A stretch of DNA of 64,000 bases from Pseudomonas extremorientalis. Its GTDB lineage: Bacteria; Pseudomonadota; Gammaproteobacteria; Pseudomonadales; Pseudomonadaceae. Within the stretch, counting starts at the first letter, position 1, and the number at the start of each line of letters is the position of its first letter. The position numbers and the translations under genes were made by a program. The stretch spans positions 248,001 through 312,000 of the forward strand of contig NZ_MDGK01000017.1 in NCBI RefSeq assembly GCF_001870465.1, in the 5' to 3' direction. A model generated the notes under the pieces. The model did no database searches. It was not told the DNA's origin and was given only the letters and a program-made list of their open reading frames with translations. Shown piece by piece: positions 1 to 9,241 of the stretch.

Positions 1-883
1 CGAGGCGGTAATTGCCGGTGACGGCGACGCTGGCGAGTTGGTCGTTGGTGTTGACGATCCAGCCAGGGTAATAGCGGCGCAGCTCGGCGAGCACTTCGCT
101 CATGGGGCAGTTTTCGAAGATCAGCCGGCCTTGCACCCACGCCAGGTCCTTGTTGGCGTCCAGTCTGGCGGGCGAGCCGAAACCCTTGGGGCCGATGCGG
201 ATGCTTTCCCCGGCGCTCAGACGCACGCGGGCATCATTGAAGGTATTGCTCAGGTCGACATCGCCACGTTGCACCTGCACCTGTGCTTCGCCATTGAGGT
301 AGCGCACGGCGAAGGCGGTATCGCGCACGCTGGCGCGCACGGGGCCGGCGTCGATTTCCAGGGGCAGGCCATGGTTGGGTTTGATTTCGAAAAACGCCTC
401 GCCCTGGTACAGGCGAGCGATGCGCTGATGGTCCTTGATGCTGCTGGAAAACGCCGAATTGGTGTTGAGCAACACCTTTGAACCGTCGTCCAGTTGCAGG
501 CGCTGGCGTTCGCCCACCACGGTGAGGTGATCGGCCTGCAGGCGCACCGGCAGGTTGCTGAAGCTGAATAGCCCGATCAGCAACACGGCGGCGGTGGCCA
601 AAGGTTTCCAATGGGGTTTGATCCGCCGCCAGGCGCTGGGCTTGCGCGGTGCTGCCAGGGCGACGGCGGCGCTGTGCACTGGCGCGCCACCCCAGGCAGC
701 CTGGGCCTTGGCGAAGGCGTGGACGTGGGCGGGATCGCTGGCCAGCCAGGCTTCGAATTCGGCCTGCTGCCCGGGCTGCGGGCACTGCAAGGCGATCAGC
801 CAGTCGAGGGCTTGGTCCATGGCCGTGTCTTGCAACACCTCATGAGCCAGCTCGTGGGGGTGCAGTTTGTTCGGGTCCGTCAC
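1..883 (-). CDS. fecR: FecR-family anti-sigma/transmembrane signal transducer (partial)
   Basis: Partial gene whose 3' end lies beyond the window edge; about 294 codons are visible. It starts at a GTG preceded by GAGGA. FecR proteins sit in the inner membrane, bind the signalling domain of a TonB-dependent receptor in the periplasm and control the partner ECF sigma factor. Visible order: an N-terminal cytoplasmic FecR-type region (residues 20-65, with DQALDWLIALQ and EFEAWLASDP), one membrane segment (about 95-110, ATAAVLLIGLFSF), then the periplasmic FecR region (GERQRLQLDDGSKVLLNTNS) and the start of an STN-like C-terminal part. It follows the fecI-type gene by 74 bp on the same strand, the usual sigma-regulator order. 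The receptor gene would be expected just outside the window. Confidence 0.9.
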   Translation of the reverse strand, partial: MTDPNKLHPHELAHEVLQDTAMDQALDWLIALQCPQPGQQAEFEAWLASDPAHVHAFAKAQAAWGGAPVHSAAVALAAPRKPSAWRRIKPHWKPLATAAVLLIGLFSFSNLPVRLQADHLTVVGERQRLQLDDGSKVLLNTNSAFSSSIKDHQRIARLYQGEAFFEIKPNHGLPLEIDAGPVRASVRDTAFAVRYLNGEAQVQVQRGDVDLSNTFNDARVRLSAGESIRIGPKGFGSPARLDANKDLAWVQGRLIFENCPMSEVLAELRRYYPGWIVNTNDQLASVAVTGNYRL

Positions 884-957
884 GGTGTTCCTCGGGTCTT
901 CGCCACGTTCTATTCAACTTTCCTACAGCTTGAGTCGACGTTTCTGTCGGGTGAAGC

Positions 958-1476
958 TTAAGGCCGATCCAGCCGTTCGGCCACACCTACACAGATGGCC
1001 ATGATCAACTTCAGTTCCTTTTGTACGGTGCTCAAGGACACTTCCAACTGATCGGCGATCTCCTGGTAACTGCAACCGTGCAGGCGGCTGAGGATGAAGA
1101 TCTGCTGCTGGCGGGCGCTCAACTGGCCCAGGCTGACGCTCAAGGCCTCGAGCATTTGCTCGGCCTGGGTGGCATCTTCGGGCGTGCTGATGGGGGCGGC
1201 GACGCTTTGCAGGACGTCCAGCGGGACATCTTCCTGCAGCGTGCGTGCCTGGATCCGGCGCGCGCGCAGATGATCCAGCGCCAGGTTGCGCGCGGTCTGA
1301 TAGACGAAGGGTTCAAGGTGATCGATCGACCGCTCGCTGAGGGCCCGGGTGACGCGCAAGTAGGTTTCCTGCAACAGGTCCTCGGCGGTGCTGTGGTTAT
1401 TGACCATCCGCTGCAAGGTGCGAAGCAGAATCACCCGTTGGGTGAGAAAGACGTGGTTGAAGCGAGATTGGCTCAC
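958..1476 (-). CDS. fecI: FecI-like ECF RNA polymerase sigma factor
   Basis: An ECF sigma-70 of 172 residues, the normal size for FecI-type factors. Sigma region 2 is seen at residues 20-85 (AEDLLQETYLRV, FVYQTARNLALDHLR) and region 4 at about 115-165 (LSARQQQIFILSRLHGCSYQEIA, then a helix-turn-helix). It directs RNA polymerase to iron-uptake genes once the neighbouring FecR protein signals that the outer-membrane receptor is loaded. The start is a GTG. A near-perfect Fur box lies just upstream, so iron repression is expected. It forms an operon with the fecR gene downstream. Confidence 0.93.
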   Translation of the reverse strand: MSQSRFNHVFLTQRVILLRTLQRMVNNHSTAEDLLQETYLRVTRALSERSIDHLEPFVYQTARNLALDHLRARRIQARTLQEDVPLDVLQSVAAPISTPEDATQAEQMLEALSVSLGQLSARQQQIFILSRLHGCSYQEIADQLEVSLSTVQKELKLIMAICVGVAERLDRP

Positions 1477-1500
1477 AGTGCTACCAGACCGATTTGCAGT

Positions 1501-1519
1501 TAATGATAATGCTTATCAT
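1501..1519. promoter_or_regulatory. Fur box upstream of fecI
   Basis: The sequence TAATGATAATGCTTATCAT matches most positions of the 19-bp Fur consensus (GATAATGATAATCATTATC) and is itself an imperfect palindrome. It lies about 25 bp upstream of the GTG start of the sigma-factor gene, in promoter range. Fe(II)-Fur would repress the sigma/anti-sigma pair when iron is plentiful. Confidence 0.85.
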
Positions 1520-1566
1520 CAACTCAAATGGCAAGTGGCTATTTTCCTTATGCGCGACACAAACCA

Positions 1567-1594
1567 GTGTGGGAGGGGCAAGCCCCTCCCACAC
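1567..1594. repeat. REP palindrome
   Basis: A perfect 12-bp inverted repeat, GTGTGGGAGGGG - CAAG - CCCCTCCCACAC. It belongs to the REP family typical of P. fluorescens-group genomes and sits between the fecI promoter and the 3' end of gap. It may also act as a transcription barrier. Confidence 0.85.
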
Positions 1595-1626
1595 AAGCCC
1601 CTTCACAAGGTCCCGCACAGCTCACA

Positions 1627-2628
1627 TCACTCGGCGTTGCACAGCGCCAGGCAGTTATCCAGCATGCGGTTGGAGAAGCCCCACTCGTTGTCGTACCAGG
1701 CCAGCACTTTCAGCAATTTACCGCTGACCTTGGTGTGATTGGCATCGAAGATCGACGACAGCGGGTTGTGGTTGAAGTCACTGGAAACCAGCGGCAGGGT
1801 GTTATAGCCGAGGATCTTCGAGTGCTGGCTGGCTTCTTTGAGCAGCGCGTTGACTTCTTGCGCCGTGGCTTCTTTCTTCAGTTGTACGGTGAGGTCCACC
1901 AGCGACACGTTGATCACCGGCACCCGCACCGCCATGCCGGTCAGCTTGCCCGCCAGCTCCGGCAGCACCAGGCCTACCGCTTCGGCGGCGCCGGTCTTGC
2001 TCGGGATCATGTTCTGGGTGGCCGAACGCGCGCGGTACGGGTCGGTGTGGTAGACGTCGGTCAGGTTCTGGTCGTTGGTGTAGGCATGGATGGTGGTCAT
2101 CAGGCCGCTCTCGATACCCAGCTCGCGGTGCAGTACTTGAGCCACAGGTGCCAGGCAGTTGGTGGTGCACGAGGCGTTGGAGATGATCTGGTGGGATTGA
2201 CGCAGAATGTCATGGTTGACGCCGTAGACCACGGTGGCGTCCGCGCCCTTGGCCGGTGCCGAGATGATCACCTTGCGTGCGCCGGCGGTAATATGGGCGG
2301 CAGCCTTGTCACGGTCGGTGAACAGGCCGGTGCATTCGAACACCACGTCGATCTTGTGCGCGGCCCAGGGCAGGTCGGCCGGGTTGCGAATGGCACTGAC
2401 GGCAATCCGGTCGCCATTGACGGTCAGGCTTTCCTGATCGTGGGCGACCTCTGCTTCGAAAGTGCCATGCACGGTGTCGTATTTGAGCAGGTGGGCATTG
2501 ATCGAACTGTCGCCCAGATCATTGATGGCGACGATCTGCAAATCCTGGCGGTAGCCATGGGTATACAGTGCGCGCAGGACATTACGGCCGATACGGCCAA
2601 AACCATTGATTGCGATACGAAGAGTCAT
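1627..2628 (-). CDS. gap: Glyceraldehyde-3-phosphate dehydrogenase, type I
   Basis: A cytosolic enzyme of 333 residues that oxidises glyceraldehyde 3-phosphate to 1,3-bisphosphoglycerate with NAD, downstream of the Entner-Doudoroff pathway. Evidence: the N-terminal Rossmann motif [10 protein letters not shown] (residues 7-16), catalytic Cys154 in [12 protein letters not shown], catalytic His181 in TTIHAYTND, and the C-terminal [12 protein letters not shown] signature. Length is normal. It is transcribed divergently from edd, and the 221-bp gap holds two HexR-type operators, so both arms should be derepressed by KDPG during growth on glucose. It corresponds to the pathway-linked gap-1 of P. 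putida and P. aeruginosa rather than to the epd-like paralogues. Confidence 0.97.
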   Translation of the reverse strand: MTLRIAINGFGRIGRNVLRALYTHGYRQDLQIVAINDLGDSSINAHLLKYDTVHGTFEAEVAHDQESLTVNGDRIAVSAIRNPADLPWAAHKIDVVFECTGLFTDRDKAAAHITAGARKVIISAPAKGADATVVYGVNHDILRQSHQIISNASCTTNCLAPVAQVLHRELGIESGLMTTIHAYTNDQNLTDVYHTDPYRARSATQNMIPSKTGAAEAVGLVLPELAGKLTGMAVRVPVINVSLVDLTVQLKKEATAQEVNALLKEASQHSKILGYNTLPLVSSDFNHNPLSSIFDANHTKVSGKLLKVLAWYDNEWGFSNRMLDNCLALCNAE

Positions 2629-2652
2629 TGGAAAGTGCCTGTCGTCGATTTG

Positions 2653-2667
2653 TTGTAAGAATTACAA
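2653..2667. promoter_or_regulatory. HexR operator (gap side)
   Basis: TTGT-AAGAATT-ACAA is an exact fit to the palindromic HexR site TTGT-N7-ACAA described in P. putida. It lies 25 bp upstream of the gap start codon. HexR is the KDPG-responsive repressor of zwf, edd and gap. Confidence 0.85.
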
Positions 2668-2714
2668 GATTATTCGCATAAAAATAGAAAACAAGCCTTT
2701 TTAGTGGCAATATT

Positions 2715-2729
2715 TTGTTCAATCTACAA
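2715..2729. promoter_or_regulatory. HexR operator (edd side)
   Basis: TTGT-TCAATCT-ACAA is a second exact TTGT-N7-ACAA site, 62 bp (centre to centre) from the first and nearer the edd promoter. The pair suggests that the two divergent promoters each have their own operator. Confidence 0.82.
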
Positions 2730-2849
2730 CGAGTGACCTGAATCAACTGGTCCGATGATCCAAACGACTCCCTGCCATCCCATGCGCTGCGGGCGTTTGA
2801 TCAGCATAGACACTCAGGTCGCCACATCCGTTAGCCTGGAGTTCTACAC

Positions 2850-4676
2850 ATGCATCCCCGCGTCCTTGAGGTCACCGAACGGCTTATCGCCCGCAGCCGC
2901 GCCACCCGCGAGGCTTACCTTGCGCTCATTCGCGGCGCAGCCAGCGACGGTCCGATGCGCGGCAAGCTGCAATGCGCCAACTTTGCCCACGGCGTGGCCG
3001 GTTGCGGCACTGAAGATAAAAATAGCCTGCGCATGATGAATGCCGCCAACGTGGCAATTGTTTCGTCATATAACGACATGCTTTCGGCGCACCAGCCGTA
3101 CGAACATTTCCCTGAACAGATCAAGAAAGCCCTGCGCGAAGTCGGCTCGGTCGGCCAGTTCGCTGGCGGCACTCCCGCGATGTGCGACGGCGTGACCCAG
3201 GGCGAGCCCGGTATGGAACTGAGCCTGCTCAGCCGTGAAGTCATCGCAATGTCCACGGCGGTAGCGCTGTCCCACAACATGTTCGACGCGGCCTTGATGC
3301 TGGGCATCTGCGACAAGATCGTCCCCGGCCTGATGATGGGCGCGCTGCGCTACGGCCACCTGCCGATGATCTTCGTACCGGGCGGGCCGATGCCGTCGGG
3401 CATTTCCAACAAGCAGAAGGCCGATGTGCGCCAGCGCTATGCCGAAGGCAAGGCCACCCGCGAAGAGCTGCTGGAATCGGAGATGAAGTCCTACCACAGC
3501 CCCGGCACCTGCACCTTCTACGGCACCGCCAACACCAACCAGTTGCTGATGGAAGTCATGGGCCTGCACCTGCCGGGCGCCTCGTTCGTCAACCCGTACA
3601 CGCCGCTGCGTGATGCGCTGACCCGCGAAGCCGCGCACCAGGTCACGCGCCTCACCAAGGCCAACGGCAACTTCACGCCGATCGGCGAGATCGTCGACGA
3701 GAAATCCATCGTCAACTCCATCATCGCGCTCAACGCCACCGGCGGCTCCACCAACCACACCCTGCACATGCCGGCCATCGCCATGTCGGCAGGCATCATC
3801 CTCACCTGGGACGACATGGCCGACCTTTCCGAGGTGGTGCCGACCCTGTCCCACGTGTATCCCAACGGCAAGGCCGATATCAACCACTTCCAGGCAGCGG
3901 GCGGCATGTCGTTCCTGATCCGTGAACTGCTCGAAGCCGGCCTGCTCCACGAAGACGTCAACACCGTGGCCGGCAAGGGCCTGAGCCGCTACACCCAGGA
4001 ACCGTTCCTGGTGGACGGCGAGCTGATCTGGCGCGACGGTCCCATCGAGAGTCTCGACGAAAGCATCCTGCGCCCGGTGGCCCGTGCGTTCTCGCCCGAG
4101 GGCGGCCTGCGCGTGATGGAAGGCAACCTGGGGCGTGGCGTGATGAAAGTCTCGGCCGTGGCCCTCGAGCACCAGATTGTCGAAGCACCCGCCGTGGTCT
4201 TCCAGGACCAGCAGGACCTGGCCGATGCGTTCAAGGCTGGCCAGTTGGAAAAAGACTTCGTCGCCGTGATGCGCTTCCAGGGCCCGCGTTCCAATGGCAT
4301 GCCGGAATTGCACAAGATGACGCCGTTCCTCGGTGTGTTGCAGGACCGTGGCTTCAAGGTCGCGCTGGTAACAGACGGGCGTATGTCGGGCGCGTCGGGT
4401 AAGATCCCCGCCGCGATTCACGTCAACCCCGAAGCCCAGAGCGGCGGGCCACTGGCGCGGGTGCAGGATGGCGATATCATTCGTGTGGATGGCGTGAAGG
4501 GCACCCTGGAGCTTAAGGTGGACGCCGAAGAATTTGCAGCGCGCGCGCCTGCCACGGGCCTGTTGGGTAACAACGTGGGGGCCGGTCGCGAGCTGTTTGC
4601 ATTTATGCGCTTGGCCGCAAGCTCCGCAGAGCAGGGCGCCAGCGCCTTTACCTCTGCCTTGGAGACGCTTAAGTGA
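2850..4676 (+). CDS. edd: Phosphogluconate dehydratase (Entner-Doudoroff)
   Basis: A protein of 608 residues, the usual size for Edd. It dehydrates 6-phosphogluconate to 2-keto-3-deoxy-6-phosphogluconate in the cytosol, the committed Entner-Doudoroff step. It belongs to the IlvD/Edd iron-sulfur dehydratase family: cluster-ligand candidates are Cys112 ([11 protein letters not shown]), Cys154 ([10 protein letters not shown]) and Cys221 ([15 protein letters not shown]). The ATG is preceded by GGAG at good spacing. It is the first gene of an edd-glk-gltR-gtrS run, and its stop overlaps the glk start (GTGA). HexR control is expected. Confidence 0.98.
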   Translation: MHPRVLEVTERLIARSRATREAYLALIRGAASDGPMRGKLQCANFAHGVAGCGTEDKNSLRMMNAANVAIVSSYNDMLSAHQPYEHFPEQIKKALREVGSVGQFAGGTPAMCDGVTQGEPGMELSLLSREVIAMSTAVALSHNMFDAALMLGICDKIVPGLMMGALRYGHLPMIFVPGGPMPSGISNKQKADVRQRYAEGKATREELLESEMKSYHSPGTCTFYGTANTNQLLMEVMGLHLPGASFVNPYTPLRDALTREAAHQVTRLTKANGNFTPIGEIVDEKSIVNSIIALNATGGSTNHTLHMPAIAMSAGIILTWDDMADLSEVVPTLSHVYPNGKADINHFQAAGGMSFLIRELLEAGLLHEDVNTVAGKGLSRYTQEPFLVDGELIWRDGPIESLDESILRPVARAFSPEGGLRVMEGNLGRGVMKVSAVALEHQIVEAPAVVFQDQQDLADAFKAGQLEKDFVAVMRFQGPRSNGMPELHKMTPFLGVLQDRGFKVALVTDGRMSGASGKIPAAIHVNPEAQSGGPLARVQDGDIIRVDGVKGTLELKVDAEEFAARAPATGLLGNNVGAGRELFAFMRLAASSAEQGASAFTSALETLK

Positions 4677-5629
4677 AGTTAGCGCTGGTCGGTGACATCG
4701 GGGGCACCAATGCCCGTTTTGCGTTGTGGCGGGATCAGGAACTGCATTCGATCCGCGTGCATGCCACGGCGGATCATTCCAGCCCTGAGGCCGCTATCAA
4801 GGTTTACCTCAAGGAGGAAGGCCTGGAAATCGGGGACATCGGCGCGGTGTGTCTTTCCGTCGCTGGTCCGGTGAGCGGAGATGAATTTAAATTCACCAAC
4901 AACCACTGGCGCCTGAGCAAGACTGCGTTTTGCAAGACATTGCAGGTGGATGATCTGCTGTTGGTCAATGATTTCTCGGCCATGGCCCTGGGCATGACCC
5001 GCCTCAAGCCCGACGAATTCCGCGTGGTCTGCGAGGGCACGCCGGAGCCGTTGCGACCTGCGGTGGTGATCGGTCCGGGCACCGGGCTGGGTGTCGGTAC
5101 TTTGCTGGACCTGGGCGGTGGCCGTTTTGCGGCGCTGCCGGGGGAGGGCGGGCACGTCGACCTGCCGCTGAGCAGCCCACGGGAAACCCAGCTGTGGCAG
5201 CACATCTACACCGAGATCGGGCATGTCAGCGCCGAAACGGCTTTGAGCGGTGGCGGGCTGCCACGTCTGTACCGGGCGATCTGTGCGGTCGACGGCCATG
5301 CGCCGGTCCTGGAAACCCCTGAAGCCATCACGGCCGCCGGCCTGGCCGGTGACCCGGTGGCGATGGAAGTGTTGGACCAGTTCAGCATCTGGCTGGGCCG
5401 CGTAGCCGGTAACAATGTGCTGACCACCGGCGGACGCGGTGGTGTGTACATCGTGGGCGGGGTGATACCGAGGTTTGCCGACTTCTTTATCCACAGCGGT
5501 TTTGCCAGGAGCTTTGCTGACAAAGGCTGCATGAGCGACTATTTCAAGGGTATTCCGGTGTGGTTGGTGACCGCGCCGTATTCCGGATTGACCGGGGCTG
5601 GCGTCGCGTTGGAGCAGGCTTTTGCATAG
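4673..5629 (+). CDS. glk: Glucokinase
   Basis: A bacterial glucokinase of 318 residues of the ROK-unrelated Glk family, phosphorylating cytosolic glucose with ATP. The ATP-binding loop [10 protein letters not shown] (residues 8-17), the sugar-binding segment [12 protein letters not shown] and the phosphate-binding [12 protein letters not shown] are all present. The start is a GTG that overlaps the edd stop codon by the GTGA arrangement, which implies translational coupling. Together with edd it feeds glucose 6-phosphate into the Entner-Doudoroff route. A REP palindrome separates it from gltR. Confidence 0.97.
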   Translation: MKLALVGDIGGTNARFALWRDQELHSIRVHATADHSSPEAAIKVYLKEEGLEIGDIGAVCLSVAGPVSGDEFKFTNNHWRLSKTAFCKTLQVDDLLLVNDFSAMALGMTRLKPDEFRVVCEGTPEPLRPAVVIGPGTGLGVGTLLDLGGGRFAALPGEGGHVDLPLSSPRETQLWQHIYTEIGHVSAETALSGGGLPRLYRAICAVDGHAPVLETPEAITAAGLAGDPVAMEVLDQFSIWLGRVAGNNVLTTGGRGGVYIVGGVIPRFADFFIHSGFARSFADKGCMSDYFKGIPVWLVTAPYSGLTGAGVALEQAFA

Positions 5630-5664
5630 GGACTGATGGCCCTATCGGGGCAAACGCATTCCAA

Positions 5665-5692
5665 TGTGGGAGGGGGCTTGCCCCCGATGAGG
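5665..5692 (+). repeat. REP palindrome
   Basis: TGTGGGAGGGGGCTTGCCCCCGAT-type REP singlet between glk and gltR. The GGGGGC-TT-GCCCCC core is a strong hairpin and could attenuate transcription or protect the edd-glk message. Confidence 0.85.
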
Positions 5693-5728
5693 CCATCAAT
5701 AACACCCCATAACAACAAGGAGGACCCC

Positions 5729-6463
5729 GTGAGCGTAATCAGTAAATCGATCCTCCTGGTCGATGACGACCAGGAAATCCGCGAATTGCTGCAGACCTAC
5801 CTCAGTCGCGCCGGTTTCCAGGTGCGTGGGGTGCCGGATGGCGCGGGGTTCCGCCAGGCGATGAACGAGGCACCGTGCGACCTGGTCATCCTCGATGTGA
5901 TGTTGCCGGACGAAGACGGTTTCAGCCTTTGCCGCTGGATCCGCCAGCACCCGCGCCAGGCGCAGGTGCCGATCATCATGCTCACCGCCAGTTCCGACGA
6001 GGCCGACCGTGTGATCGGCCTGGAGCTGGGCGCCGACGACTACATCGGCAAACCCTTCAGCCCTCGCGAGTTGCAAGCGCGGATCAAGGCCTTGTTGCGC
6101 CGTTGCCAGTTCGGCCAGGAGCGCAGCAGCGGCGGCGATGTGCTGGTATTCGATGAGTGGCGGCTGGACATGATCAGCCACCGTCTGTTCCATGTGGACG
6201 GCGAAGAAGTGATCCTCTCCGGCGCCGATTTTGCCCTGCTCAAATTGTTTCTCGACCACCCGCAGCAGATCCTCGACCGCGACACCATCGGCAACGCCAC
6301 CCGGGGGCGTGACCTGATGCCGCTGGATCGCATCGTCGACATGGCTGTCAGCCGCCTGCGCCAACGCCTGCGCGACACCGAAAAGCCCCCTCGTCTGATC
6401 CGCACCGTGCGGGGCAGTGGTTATCAACTGGCAGCCAGCGTGGTTGCCGGCAATGTCCACTGA
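5729..6463 (+). CDS. gltR: GltR-type OmpR-family response regulator
   Basis: A regulator of 244 residues with a receiver domain (acidic pocket VDDD at 11-14, phospho-acceptor Asp56 in LVILDVMLPDEDG, switch Lys in IGKPFSPREL) and an OmpR/PhoB winged-helix C-terminus ending in the typical RTVRGSGYQL. I place the start at the GTG at 5729 because AAGGAGGA lies directly upstream; the longer in-frame reading would run through a REP element. Adjacent to gtrS and downstream of edd-glk, it matches GltR, which controls glucose uptake porin and transporter genes in Pseudomonas. Confidence 0.93.
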   Translation: MSVISKSILLVDDDQEIRELLQTYLSRAGFQVRGVPDGAGFRQAMNEAPCDLVILDVMLPDEDGFSLCRWIRQHPRQAQVPIIMLTASSDEADRVIGLELGADDYIGKPFSPRELQARIKALLRRCQFGQERSSGGDVLVFDEWRLDMISHRLFHVDGEEVILSGADFALLKLFLDHPQQILDRDTIGNATRGRDLMPLDRIVDMAVSRLRQRLRDTEKPPRLIRTVRGSGYQLAASVVAGNVH

Positions 6464-7922
6464 GCCGTTGACCGAACGCCGCCGGCGCTTCCCGGTACCG
6501 CGTTCGCTGCTGGGGCGCATGCTGCTGCTGACGCTGCTGGCGGTGCTGTTCGCCCAGGCGCTGTCCAGCGTGATCTGGGTCTCGCAATTGCGCGCCACCC
6601 AGCTCGAAGGCCTGGTCACCAGTGCCCGCAGCCTGGCGCATTCGATGACCGCCAGCGTGAGTTATTTTCGTTCGTTACCGGTGGCGTATCGGCCGCTGGT
6701 GCTCGATCAACTGCGCAGCATGGGTGGCACGCGTTTTGTGGTGACGCTCAATGATCGCCCGCTGGACATGGCCATCCTGCCGCAGACCCCGCGTAAACAG
6801 GCAGTGCTTGAAGCGGTGGATGAGGTGCTGAAGCAGACCCTGGGCGCCGATGTGCATATGTCGGTGGAGTTCGTCAGCGCCGAAGACCTGCGCATCTTCA
6901 ATGCCGGCCTGAAACTCGATGAGCTGCCGCGTTCCTGGGCGCACTACGCGCTGACCCTGGAACCGGTGAACCCGCCGGTGCTGGTCACCCAGATCCAACT
7001 GGCCCAGGGCGAATGGCTGTACATCGCCTCGCTGTTGCCCGAGCCCTACACCAGCCTTGAAGAACAAGGCCTGCCGTCCCAGCAGGTGTGGTTTATCGTG
7101 CTGACCAGCGGTTTCCTGCTGCTGTTCATCGGCCTGCTGGTGCACTGGCAAAGCCGGCCGCTCAAGCGCTTGGCGCGGGCGGCGCGGGACATGTCCCTGG
7201 GCGCCGACGTGGAGCCGGTGGCCGAAGGTGGCGGCAGCGAAGTGGTGGAAGTGGGCCGTGCTTTCAACGCCATGCGTGAGCGCATCAGCCGCTACCTGAC
7301 CGAGCGCAGTCAATTGTTCAGTGCGATTTCCCACGACTTGCGCACACCGATCACCCGCCTGCGCCTGCGCGTGGAACTGCTGGAAGACGAAAACCTGCAA
7401 ACCAAGTTCGGCCGCGACCTGGATGAACTGGAGTTGCTGGTGAAGGGCGCGCTGCAATGCGTGAAGGACACGGATATCCACGAGAACATCGAGCCGGTGG
7501 ACCTCAATCATGTGCTCGAATGCCTGGTGGAGCCTTACGTGGCACCCAACGGCAACGGCCGGGTCACGCTGGACGGTGCTGCCCTGGCGGCGTATCCGGG
7601 CAAGCCGCTGGCGCTCAAGCGCTGCATCGGCAACCTGATCGACAATGCCTTGAAGTATGGGCAGAACGCCCATCTGCACATCGAGGACGATGGCGCGGAG
7701 TTCGTCCTGCATGTGGACGACGAGGGGCCCGGCGTGCCGGAGCAGCGCCTGGAACAAGTCTTCGAGCCACACTTCCGCCTCGCCGGGCAGCAACAGGGTT
7801 ACGGCTTGGGCCTGGGGATTGCGCGCAACATTGCGCACAGCCATGGCGGTGAAGTGAGTTTGCAGAATTTGCGTGAGGGTGGCTTGCGCGTGACCCTGCA
7901 GCTGCCGCGCGGATTAGACTGA
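6453..7922 (+). CDS. gtrS: GtrS-type sensor histidine kinase
   Basis: Membrane histidine kinase, partner of GltR; 489 residues from the ATG at 6453, which overlaps the gltR stop. An alternative in-frame start lies at 6417. Order: N-terminal membrane segment (LLLTLLAVLFAQALSSVIW), periplasmic sensor domain, second membrane segment (VWFIVLTSGFLLLFIGLLVHW), HAMP linker, HisKA with the phospho-acceptor in AISHDLRTPITRLRLR, and HATPase with N box (NLIDNALKYG) and G boxes (DEGPGVP, GLGLGIAR). In P. aeruginosa GtrS senses 2-ketogluconate and 6-phosphogluconate; that ligand is inferred here from synteny. Confidence 0.92.
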   Translation: MSTEPLTERRRRFPVPRSLLGRMLLLTLLAVLFAQALSSVIWVSQLRATQLEGLVTSARSLAHSMTASVSYFRSLPVAYRPLVLDQLRSMGGTRFVVTLNDRPLDMAILPQTPRKQAVLEAVDEVLKQTLGADVHMSVEFVSAEDLRIFNAGLKLDELPRSWAHYALTLEPVNPPVLVTQIQLAQGEWLYIASLLPEPYTSLEEQGLPSQQVWFIVLTSGFLLLFIGLLVHWQSRPLKRLARAARDMSLGADVEPVAEGGGSEVVEVGRAFNAMRERISRYLTERSQLFSAISHDLRTPITRLRLRVELLEDENLQTKFGRDLDELELLVKGALQCVKDTDIHENIEPVDLNHVLECLVEPYVAPNGNGRVTLDGAALAAYPGKPLALKRCIGNLIDNALKYGQNAHLHIEDDGAEFVLHVDDEGPGVPEQRLEQVFEPHFRLAGQQQGYGLGLGIARNIAHSHGGEVSLQNLREGGLRVTLQLPRGLD

Positions 7923-7936
7923 ACACAAGCGGTCCA

Positions 7937-7964
7937 GTGTGGGAGGGGGCACGCCCCTCCCACA
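7937..7964. repeat. REP palindrome
   Basis: GTGTGGGAGGGGGC-ACG-CCCCTCCCACAT, a REP-family inverted repeat between the convergent gtrS and araC-type genes. It is placed where a bidirectional terminator would be useful. Confidence 0.82.
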
Positions 7965-7981
7965 TGTTGATCGTCATTGGC

Positions 7982-8914
7982 TCAGATGCTCTGGCGCAAC
8001 CGGGCCAGGTCACGCAACGGCGGTGCGCCAAACAATCGGCTGTATTCCCGGCTGAATTGCGATGGGCTTTCATACCCCACCCGATACCCTGCCGCCGACG
8101 CTTCCAACCCTTCGGCAATCATCAAGCGCCGTGCCTCCTGCAAGCGCAACTGCTTCTGGTATTGCAACGGGCTCATGGCGGTGATCGCCTTGAAACGGTG
8201 GTGCAAGGTCGAGACGCTCAGGTTCACTTCCTTGGCCAGGTCATCGATGCGTAGCGGTTGTTCGTAGTTGCCGTTCAACCACTTGATCGCCTGGCTGACC
8301 CGATGGCTCTGACTGTTGGCCACGGCGATTTCATACAGCCGATAGCCCTGCGGCCCACGCAATAATCGGTAAAGAATTTCGCGGTTGATCAACGGCGCGA
8401 GCATGGTGATGTCTTTCGGCGTATCCAACAGGCGTGCCAGTCGCAGTACGGCGTCCAACAGTTGGCCATCAATGCGGTCGACGTACATGCCGCGAGAAGT
8501 CGGGCGCGATGGCACGCCCATCGGGCCAGCCTCGGCAATCAGCGCCGTGAGCTGCGCCGGATCGATATTGATGCGCACTGACAGGTTCGGGTCCTGCGGC
8601 GTGGCATCGATGATCCGCCCGGCCACCGGCATCGCTACCGAGAACACCAGGTAGTTGAGCGGGTCGTAGGCAAAGATTTCGTCGGCCAGGCGTACTTCCT
8701 TGCTGCCACTGGCGAGGATGCACAGGGCCGGTTCCACCAGCACCGGCATGAAGTCGCGCGGGGTGTTGTGGCGGTTCAGAAACAGGGTGGTGATGGCCGT
8801 ACCGTAGGAACCGTCCTCCCAGGTATGCCGGTGCACGATGCTGGCCAGTTCGGCGCGCTGTTTTTCCATCTCGGCGTCGAGGGGAATGGCTGTATGTTCG
8901 GGCGGCGACGACAT
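7982..8914 (-). CDS. AraC-family transcriptional regulator (AraC_N type)
   Basis: A protein of 310 residues with an N-terminal AraC_N-type effector domain (residues 25-180; HTWEDGSYGTAI, EPALCILASGSKEV) and two C-terminal AraC helix-turn-helix motifs (RIDDLAKEVNLSVSTLHHRFK; ASAAGYRVGYESPSQFSREYSRLFG). GAGGA precedes the ATG. Relatives of this type, such as YqhC, activate aldehyde or alcohol reductase genes, but no such gene lies nearby. The 327-bp region upstream holds an 11-bp inverted motif that is a candidate binding site. The natural target and inducer are unknown. Confidence 0.9.
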   Translation of the reverse strand: MSSPPEHTAIPLDAEMEKQRAELASIVHRHTWEDGSYGTAITTLFLNRHNTPRDFMPVLVEPALCILASGSKEVRLADEIFAYDPLNYLVFSVAMPVAGRIIDATPQDPNLSVRINIDPAQLTALIAEAGPMGVPSRPTSRGMYVDRIDGQLLDAVLRLARLLDTPKDITMLAPLINREILYRLLRGPQGYRLYEIAVANSQSHRVSQAIKWLNGNYEQPLRIDDLAKEVNLSVSTLHHRFKAITAMSPLQYQKQLRLQEARRLMIAEGLEASAAGYRVGYESPSQFSREYSRLFGAPPLRDLARLRQSI

Positions 8915-8986
8915 GGAACGTCCTCTACTGGCTACTTCGATGGGTTCAGCTTAGCGGCGGCTTTTCAAACAGTGTTACGTCGATTC

Positions 8987-9126
8987 TGCACAATCCTTGC
9001 CTGATCCTGCGATACATCGTGAATCAGGCAATCGCGGCACCTGTCATCTCCCTGAAACAAGGCCTCGGGCCATGGAATAAACCTCTGTGCCAGACGTCCC
9101 TCCTACGCTTCTCGCAGGATTGTGCA
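8987..9126. promoter_or_regulatory. Inverted 11-bp motif pair, candidate AraC-type operator
   Basis: TGCACAATCCT at 8987-8997 recurs exactly as its reverse complement AGGATTGTGCA at 9116-9126, with centres 129 bp apart. Both lie in the gene-free stretch 8915-9241 between the AraC-family regulator and the divergently oriented ABM gene. Widely spaced half-sites suit an AraC-type looping regulator. I see nothing else in this stretch. Confidence 0.5.
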
Positions 9127-9241
9127 ATAAGCCGACAGGAATTGACTAACCGCGCGCCGACTCGCGCCGTTATCTTTGATCCTGTGGCAACACGCCCTCA
9201 CAGTGCTTGCCGAGCATCACTTCTCAACGGGAGAGTCGAAC

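Noticed and set aside
1528..2658. A 376-codon open frame on the plus strand
   Set aside because: It runs antisense through gap and across a REP and the HexR sites; gap is certain.
3066..4421. A 451-codon open frame on the minus strand
   Set aside because: It is antisense to edd, which has full motifs. Long antisense frames are common in G+C-rich Pseudomonas genes; its His/Gln/Arg-rich composition is not protein-like.
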